Assembly: GCF_023008165.1 (NCBI RefSeq)
Contig: NZ_JAKQZA010000008.1
Location: 84,478 to 148,477, forward strand
DNA length: 64,000 nucleotides
DNA from: Kordiimonas laminariae
GTDB taxonomy: Bacteria > Pseudomonadota > Alphaproteobacteria > Sphingomonadales > Kordiimonadaceae
Direction of reading: 5' to 3'
This document shows positions 59,816 to 64,000 of the stretch, piece by piece. Below the pieces are notes generated by a model. The model did not search any database. It was not told the DNA's origin and worked only from the letters and a program-made list of their open reading frames with translations. Made by a program: the position numbers and the translations under genes. Position 1 is the stretch's first letter. Each line of letters begins with the position of its first letter.

Positions 59816-60196
59816 TTATTTCTGGCGAATCACAAAAAACAGGAAGCACAATATCGCAAGCCCACCAAAGGCCGTTTCTAATTGCGGGCTTCTTTTACCA
59901 TGCCCAGATACTAAATTAACCATATGCTCACAGTTATCTCTGAGAACATCGTACGGTTTCCCGATCAGAGATCTAGCCATTTCAACAGAACGAGATCCTT
60001 GTTCATAAGCAGGAATCCCTTCCGATACTATGAGTTGTCCCTTACCAAAGGTTTCAATAGTTTCTTCAACTACACACCCAACATCTTTACACGCATGAAC
60101 AACGGTATTCGCACCGGTTGCAATTCCCTTGTGCTGAATAACCCTACTGAATAACCCATCCTTTGATCGTGACAATCTTTCGCCCACCTGATACAT
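59816..60196 (-). CDS. LRAT-like (NC motif) membrane protein, 126 aa
   Basis: ATG 60196 with GGAGG 6 bases upstream. LRAT/NlpC-P60-like thiol fold: His in IQHKGIATGANTVVHA, and the NCEH motif (DVLRDNCEHMVNLV). C-terminal TM (GGLAILCFLFFVIR). Members are acyltransferases or phospholipases; a membrane-attached lipid enzyme is inferred. Convergent with the coupling protein, divergent from the XRE gene. Confidence 0.78.
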   Translation of the reverse strand: MYQVGERLSRSKDGLFSRVIQHKGIATGANTVVHACKDVGCVVEETIETFGKGQLIVSEGIPAYEQGSRSVEMARSLIGKPYDVLRDNCEHMVNLVSGHGKRSPQLETAFGGLAILCFLFFVIRQK

Positions 60197-60250
60197 TGAA
60201 TACCTCCGATAATTTTGAATCAATATATCATTATGGTACAATAATTCATC

Positions 60251-60625
60251 ATGAATAACAACAATAAAAATGAATACACTACTTTTTCCATGATTTTAGG
60301 CCAGTTAATCATGAATAAATGTGAAGCAACTGGCATTCCACTGACTCAGCTTTATGAGCAAAGCGGGGTTAGTCAGGCAACTTGGTCTCGAATAATGAGG
60401 GGGCAAACCAAGCTAGGTGTTGAAGATTTATTCAACCTCTCAAAAGTAGCAGGATTGAGTCTACCAAGCTTGATGCGTGATGCTGAATCTATTTCAGAAG
60501 CTCTTCCAACTCAGAATGTAGAGGTTTCCGAACCAATCGGCACAAAATCTAAGAATGGAGAAACAATGAAAGTAGTACTTGCATCAGCCGCATTAGCATT
60601 CCTGATAAGCCGACTTTTAAAGTAA
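60251..60625 (+). CDS. XRE-family HTH protein with C-terminal TM
   Basis: 124 residues. HTH: IPLTQLYEQSGVSQATWSRI and MRGQTKLGVEDLFNLSKVA; single hydrophobic C-terminal segment (VVLASAALAFLISRLL). Short DNA-binding protein possibly tethered to the membrane. Divergent from the LRAT-like gene, with overlapping promoters in a 54-base gap. Confidence 0.82.
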   Translation: MNNNNKNEYTTFSMILGQLIMNKCEATGIPLTQLYEQSGVSQATWSRIMRGQTKLGVEDLFNLSKVAGLSLPSLMRDAESISEALPTQNVEVSEPIGTKSKNGETMKVVLASAALAFLISRLLK

Positions 60626-60644
60626 CCATCTATTCAGTTATTTA

Positions 60645-61679
60645 TCATTTTGATGCATCAACTGCCGCGCGTGATAAAGGTCTCGATAGTATCTCAACCA
60701 TTGATTTTTGATTAGATGAATCATTCACTGCATCCGTCGAATAACCTGTTGACTGCGGTGAGAATATGCAACTCGAGGCCTGCAGAAGCACAACATCCCT
60801 CACTCCTTCATCACCAGATGCTTCTACAAGAGCAGAATGAGTCATTAGAGCATTTTGGCGATGCTTATTTATAATTGCATTGTGTTTGTGGCTCAAAAAG
60901 TTCTTTGCTGAAAGAAACAACATGTAAGCCACAACTGAAAAAATCAAAAATTTACTAATTGATAACTGAATAGCATCGTATGGATTTTCTGGAATTAATA
61001 TAGGTATTTTATGTAGAAACAAACTTATTATAGCGAAAATAACAAGCCCAACAGACAACCATATAGTCGCTTTTTTCCAATTACTAGCCGCCTCAGCATG
61101 TACTTCATATTCAGTAGAAAAATGTATAGCTTCTTTAGTTACACCTTGTTCAGCAGCTATTTGGCGAATTTCAGTCAAAACATCTTCAGCTGCTTCTTTA
61201 TATTTGAATAATTCGTTAGATACTTCAGATGATTGCTTACTAATAGCACCTAAAGTCGCTCTTGCTTCTGTATCGAGGCGTTGAAAATCAGCTGCACGAT
61301 GCAGTGAATAAGCTATATAGACATACAAAGTATCAAAAGCAGGACGATACGCTGCTGCTGTTTGGTCGATCAATGCTTTTCGAGCACTACTGGGATCTTG
61401 TGTTCCTGGGTCAAACCTTAATACCCGATCAAACAACTCTAAATGTTGTTTGGCGATATCATTTATCCTATGGAGCGATTCATCTGGGAAATCATCCAAC
61501 GCTATTATGGATAATCGCTTGTATAATTCGATTAATTTTTGAGCATCATCAACAATCTCATTAAAATTTAGCGTTGCTCCTAAATCTGTCACTCTCGGTA
61601 ATTCAGATACATCAAAATTCTGTATTCTATTTAAAGAGTATTTTGCTTCTTCATATATTGTCTTTTCATCATCTGACAT
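60645..61679 (-). CDS. Hypothetical membrane protein, 344 aa
   Basis: Unrecognised. Soluble helical N-terminus (about 1-190) then two TM segments (about 200-218 and 240-260; ATIWLSVGLVIFAIISLFL, FLIFSVVAYMLFLSAKNFL) and a soluble C-terminus. The N-terminus has a likely coiled coil (TLGAISKQSSEVSNELFKYK). Convergent with the XRE gene. Accessory cargo; role unknown. Confidence 0.65.
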   Translation of the reverse strand: MSDDEKTIYEEAKYSLNRIQNFDVSELPRVTDLGATLNFNEIVDDAQKLIELYKRLSIIALDDFPDESLHRINDIAKQHLELFDRVLRFDPGTQDPSSARKALIDQTAAAYRPAFDTLYVYIAYSLHRAADFQRLDTEARATLGAISKQSSEVSNELFKYKEAAEDVLTEIRQIAAEQGVTKEAIHFSTEYEVHAEAASNWKKATIWLSVGLVIFAIISLFLHKIPILIPENPYDAIQLSISKFLIFSVVAYMLFLSAKNFLSHKHNAIINKHRQNALMTHSALVEASGDEGVRDVVLLQASSCIFSPQSTGYSTDAVNDSSNQKSMVEILSRPLSRAAVDASK

Positions 61680-61800
61680 GAATTCCTCTATTCTATACTT
61701 GGTATATATTGTAATTTATTGGATAAAATATCGCCTCGCAACATTTGAAATATAGAACTCAACAACTTGTTTATAAACACTATAGAGATGAACGGGGGAT

Positions 61801-61855
61801 GCAACGGGGGTGCGCAGCGACCCCCTTGCCAAGTTTGTGTTGGTAGTACCAACAC
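61801..61855. other. Candidate origin of transfer (oriT)
   Basis: Two adjacent hairpins: GCAA-c-GGGGGT (61801-61811) with ACCCCC-TTGC (61820-61829), and GTGTTGGTA-g-TACCAACAC (61837-61855). The G-rich inverted repeat plus a second repeat fits a relaxase-recognised oriT layout, in the same element as MobC, relaxase and VirD4. No nic site consensus is certain and the relaxase gene is 15 kb away. Confidence 0.42.
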
Positions 61856-61970
61856 ACATCTTGCATTTATCTTAAACGGAACGATTTATCATTTTGGTTC
61901 GTATTTACAGGACCAAATGCGGCAGTCATTTGAGATTCAAAAGAACTAGATATGCATCAAGGTACAACTA

Positions 61971-62007
61971 CATATGGGGACATGCGTGTCCTGAGATATG
62001 GGTGTAG
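61971..62007 (+). repeat. Repeat copy A flanking dinB
   Basis: Reads CATATGGGGACATGCGTGTC then CTGAGATATGGGTGTAG. Similar to copy B at 63197-63258, same orientation; B has an extra 23-base insert and a few substitutions. Copy A contains a small hairpin GGACA-TGCG-TGTCC. Confidence 0.55.
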
Positions 62008-62029
62008 TGAACTGAGGTGGGTTTAGATT

Positions 62030-63100
62030 TTATATTCCGAGGCTTAATTGGGGTATTTCTTCATCCCCATTATCATCGCTGAGGTTAGAAATACCTATCC
62101 CTATCAGACGCACAGTTTTTGCCAGTTCAACCTTATCCAGCAAGTGAATACCAAGGCGTAGGATTTCATCAATATCTGCGGTGGGGTGATCAATGGTTAT
62201 TGAACGAGTGATTGATTTAAAATCCGAGTATTTGATTTTAAGGGTGACGGTTTTACCGGATGCCTTAGCTTTCTCAATACGGGTATCAAGAGACTCTGAC
62301 ATATCTTTTAATTCATCAGCGAGGATGTTCTTATCCTTGGTGTCCTGACGAAAGGTGTTTTCAACGCTAATGGATTTACGTTCAAGGTCCGGATTTACAG
62401 CCCGGTTATCGTTACCTCTAACGATATGATAATAACGGATACCAGCTTTGCCGAAACGTTGATGAAGTTCATGCTCACTGAGCTGCTTTAAATCCGCACC
62501 TGTGTAGATATCCAACTTGTGCATTTTGGCTGCGGTGGCTTTGCCAATGCCGTGAAACTTTTCTATTTTCATGGCTTCAAGAAACGCAGGTGCGTCTTCA
62601 GGTAAAATCACTTTCATGCCGTTTGGCTTATTTATATCTGATGCAGTTTTTGCCAAAAATTTATTGAAGGAAATACCGGCAGATGAGGTCAGACCTGTAT
62701 CCTTGAAAATTCGTTCTCTGATTTCCTTGGCAACCTGCGTTGCATACGGAATGCCATGCTTGTTTTCTGTTACATCAAGATAAGCCTCATCCAATGATAG
62801 AGGTTCAACCAGGTCCGTATAATCATTGAAGATAGCGCGTATTTTCTGAGAAGCTTCGCGGTAAGCATCAAAATTGGATGGAACAAAGATAATATCAGGG
62901 CATAGCTCTTGAGCCTTACGACCGGGCATGGCTGATCGAACGCCATAGGCTCGGGCTTCGTAACTGGCGGTCATTACTACGCCCCGCTCACCACCGCCGC
63001 CAACAGCAATGGGTTTTCCGCGCAACTCAGGATTATCGCGCTGTGCAACGGAAGCATAAAACGCATCCATATCAATATGTATGATCTTCCTGATACTCAT
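62030..63100 (-). CDS. dinB: DNA polymerase IV (Y-family)
   Basis: 356 residues. Begins MSIRKIIHIDMDAFYASVAQ with catalytic DMD, YEARAYGVRSAMPGRKA, SLDEAYLDVT (second acidic pair) and HhH-like segments. Error-prone translesion synthesis. On the accessory element, flanked by similar repeats. Starts with no strong ribosome site. Confidence 0.95.
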   Translation of the reverse strand: MSIRKIIHIDMDAFYASVAQRDNPELRGKPIAVGGGGERGVVMTASYEARAYGVRSAMPGRKAQELCPDIIFVPSNFDAYREASQKIRAIFNDYTDLVEPLSLDEAYLDVTENKHGIPYATQVAKEIRERIFKDTGLTSSAGISFNKFLAKTASDINKPNGMKVILPEDAPAFLEAMKIEKFHGIGKATAAKMHKLDIYTGADLKQLSEHELHQRFGKAGIRYYHIVRGNDNRAVNPDLERKSISVENTFRQDTKDKNILADELKDMSESLDTRIEKAKASGKTVTLKIKYSDFKSITRSITIDHPTADIDEILRLGIHLLDKVELAKTVRLIGIGISNLSDDNGDEEIPQLSLGI

Positions 63101-63196
63101 GTGAACACTTCTATTTTATTAGAATCAAACTAGCATATGTTCTTATTTTGTTCCAAACGATATTTGAGGTCATTCACTTTGAAAGCTGTGCATATC

Positions 63197-63258
63197 CATG
63201 TGGGGGATATGGCGCGTCCTGAGGCTATCTGATTAACTGAAACGATATATGGGTGTAG
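63197..63258 (+). repeat. Repeat copy B flanking dinB
   Basis: CATGTGGGGGATATGGCGCG then TCCTGAG, insert, ATATGGGTGTAG. Direct repeat of the copy at 61971 on the other side of dinB. See findings. Confidence 0.55.
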
Positions 63259-63367
63259 CAACCCTCGTTACGTGACATCGCCCTTTCTTGAGGGTCGGAT
63301 GACGATGAAATATGGCCAGAGCAATCTGGCCTAATACATCGTACTGCTTCACGTAACGCAGTTGCTA
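63256..63367 (+). ncRNA. Candidate structured RNA, three-way junction
   Basis: Closing stem TAGCAAC-cctc-GTTACGTGA (63256-63275) with TCACGTAAC-gca-GTTGCTA (63349-63367), 16 pairs. Inside are hairpin CATC-g-CCCT/AGGG-tcg-GATG (63276-63301) and hairpin ACGATG...GGCCAGA-GCAA-TCTGGCC...CATCGT (63302-63342) with a GNRA-type GCAA tetraloop. 35 bases before the 63403 ORF. RNA function inferred from fold only; could be a DNA recombination site. Confidence 0.5.
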
Positions 63368-63402
63368 ACATCCGGCCTACCAGAAAAAGAAAGGACAGCG
63401 AT

Positions 63403-63570
63403 ATGGCCAAAGACAAATTTAACGAACTACTCAGGAAGATAAGCAAGATGGAAGCGGACGATTGCGGACGTTTGTTATCAGCTTATTTAAACCTGCCTTC
63501 ATCGGAAGATAGAAAGCTGGTTATCCGGTTCGCAGAAACATTGATTAAACCTAGTGACAGGTATCATTGA
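63403..63570 (+). CDS. Small ORF, 55 aa
   Basis: Begins MAKDKFNELLRKISKMEADD and ends ETLIKPSDRYH. AAAGGA lies about 9 bases before the ATG. Helical, charged. Overlaps the convergent recombinase end by 20 bases. Unrecognised. Follows the structured region, which may control it. Confidence 0.6.
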   Translation: MAKDKFNELLRKISKMEADDCGRLLSAYLNLPSSEDRKLVIRFAETLIKPSDRYH

Positions 63571-64000
63571 TTGCTGCGATTGCTCTGGAAAGTGTTGATC
63601 TATCAACGCCAAAACGTGGTGCAAGATCGGTTAATGTCATACCGTTTTTATGTAGGGCATATGCCTGCTTAGTCTGGTTGATTGTTAGCTTCCTTGGTCT
63701 TCCCAATATGGTTCCGCGTTCTTTAGCAGCAAGCATGCCTGCTTTGGTACGCTCTCTGATTAGTTCACGCTCGAATTCAGCAAGTGCGCCCATAATATGG
63801 AACACAAGTTTCCCTGATGGTGTTGTGGTATCAATTCCGTCCGTCAGAGAACAAAATCCAGCGCCTCGTTCGCGCAAGGTGTCTACCAGCTGAATAAGGA
63901 AGCCTAATGAGCGGCCTAGCCTGTCGAGTTTCCAGACCATAAACACGTCATTTTTCCCTGTTGCTTTGATCGCAGCATCAAGGCCGTGGCGATTAGATTT
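63551..64000 (-). CDS. Serine recombinase (resolvase/invertase family), N-terminus beyond window
   Basis: 149 residues visible. KLDRLGRSLGFLIQLVDTLR, GKLVFHIMGALAEFERELI, ERTKAGMLAAKERGTILGRP and a C-terminal HTH (LTDLAPRFGVDRSTLSRAI). Pin/Tn3-resolvase type, short form. The catalytic serine lies upstream of the window edge. Might resolve or integrate the element. Its C-terminus overlaps the small ORF. Confidence 0.9.
   Translation of the reverse strand, partial: KSNRHGLDAAIKATGKNDVFMVWKLDRLGRSLGFLIQLVDTLRERGAGFCSLTDGIDTTTPSGKLVFHIMGALAEFERELIRERTKAGMLAAKERGTILGRPRKLTINQTKQAYALHKNGMTLTDLAPRFGVDRSTLSRAIAAINDTCH

Larger units (their letters stand above)
61680..62029. other. 350-base intergenic region with oriT-like hairpins
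   Basis: No convincing gene. Contains two inverted repeats (see the separate oriT candidate), a repeat copy at 61971-62007 similar to one at 63197-63258, and the promoter of the membrane protein gene on the left. Downstream end adjoins the dinB stop. Confidence 0.6.
63101..63402. other. 302-base region between dinB and small ORF
   Basis: Holds the dinB leader, repeat copy B and the structured RNA-like fold. No protein-coding frame with credible start and content. The dinB promoter lies near 63100-63190. Confidence 0.55.

Noticed and set aside
61971..63258. dinB repeats as insertion-sequence ends
   Set aside because: They are direct, imperfect, and no transposase lies between them.
45272..64000. 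CRISPR array or cas genes in the defence region
   Set aside because: No regularly spaced repeats and no Cas-like protein seen.

Overview
The window reads as a mesophilic, probably marine alphaproteobacterium with moderate GC. This is inferred from the family mix and gene order; a Kordiimonas-like lineage would fit but was not tested. Bases 1 to about 45,270 look like a compact chromosome. From 45,272 to the right edge the content changes to a mobilizable accessory region loaded with defence genes.

Bases 1-13,300 carry a complete purine catabolic locus in three transcription blocks: uraH-xdhA-xdhB-xdhC (minus), gntR-puuE-uraD-alc plus a small secreted protein (plus), and puuD-allA (minus). 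Together they encode xanthine > urate > 5-hydroxyisourate > OHCU > allantoin > allantoate > ureidoglycolate > glyoxylate + urea. A GntR regulator with a palindromic operator sits at the hub and a LysR regulator lies inside. Bases 13,300-24,000 hold signalling genes: a GGDEF protein, SlyX, a Crp-type regulator, and a three-gene cassette of a TIR-TM-TPR protein, an unknown 181-residue protein and a TPR/Rossmann/class III cyclase. A CRP-type box lies in front of this cassette. TetR, quinone monooxygenase, oxidoreductase and LysR genes follow. Bases 24,000-29,600 hold a FecI-FecR-TonB receptor operon and a secreted protein.

Bases 29,700-36,460 hold an inositol set: inositol-phosphate synthase, CDP-alcohol phosphotransferase, Wzx-like flippase, a CTP:inositol-1-phosphate cytidylyltransferase-like enzyme and an MMPL/RND exporter. 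They suggest a CDP-inositol route to a surface or lipid product. Bases 36,580-39,740 hold a BlaI repressor with three operators, an M56 (BlaR1-like) protease fused to ankyrin repeats, and an esterase. Bases 39,750-45,270 hold a TolC-HlyD-ABC export operon whose ABC ATPase has lost all its catalytic motifs. It is preceded by a 69-codon ORF and a terminator/attenuator, and faces a LysR regulator.

Bases 45,272-64,000: a small ORF, MobC and a relaxase at the left; a VirD4-type coupling protein, LRAT-like protein, XRE regulator, oriT-like hairpins, DinB and a serine recombinase at the right. Between them lie SIR2-HerA-KTSC-nuclease, a DUF5677/HEPN-like pair, a PD-(D/E)xK protein, and a Dcm-type methylase-Vsr-MvaI/BcnI restriction set. 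A 112-nt three-way-junction fold with a GNRA tetraloop precedes a 55-codon ORF near the right edge.

The two best candidates for an undescribed system are the TIR/noncanonical cyclase cassette with its Crp partner (14,881-20,022) and the exporter with a dead ATPase and small upstream ORF (39,750-44,350).
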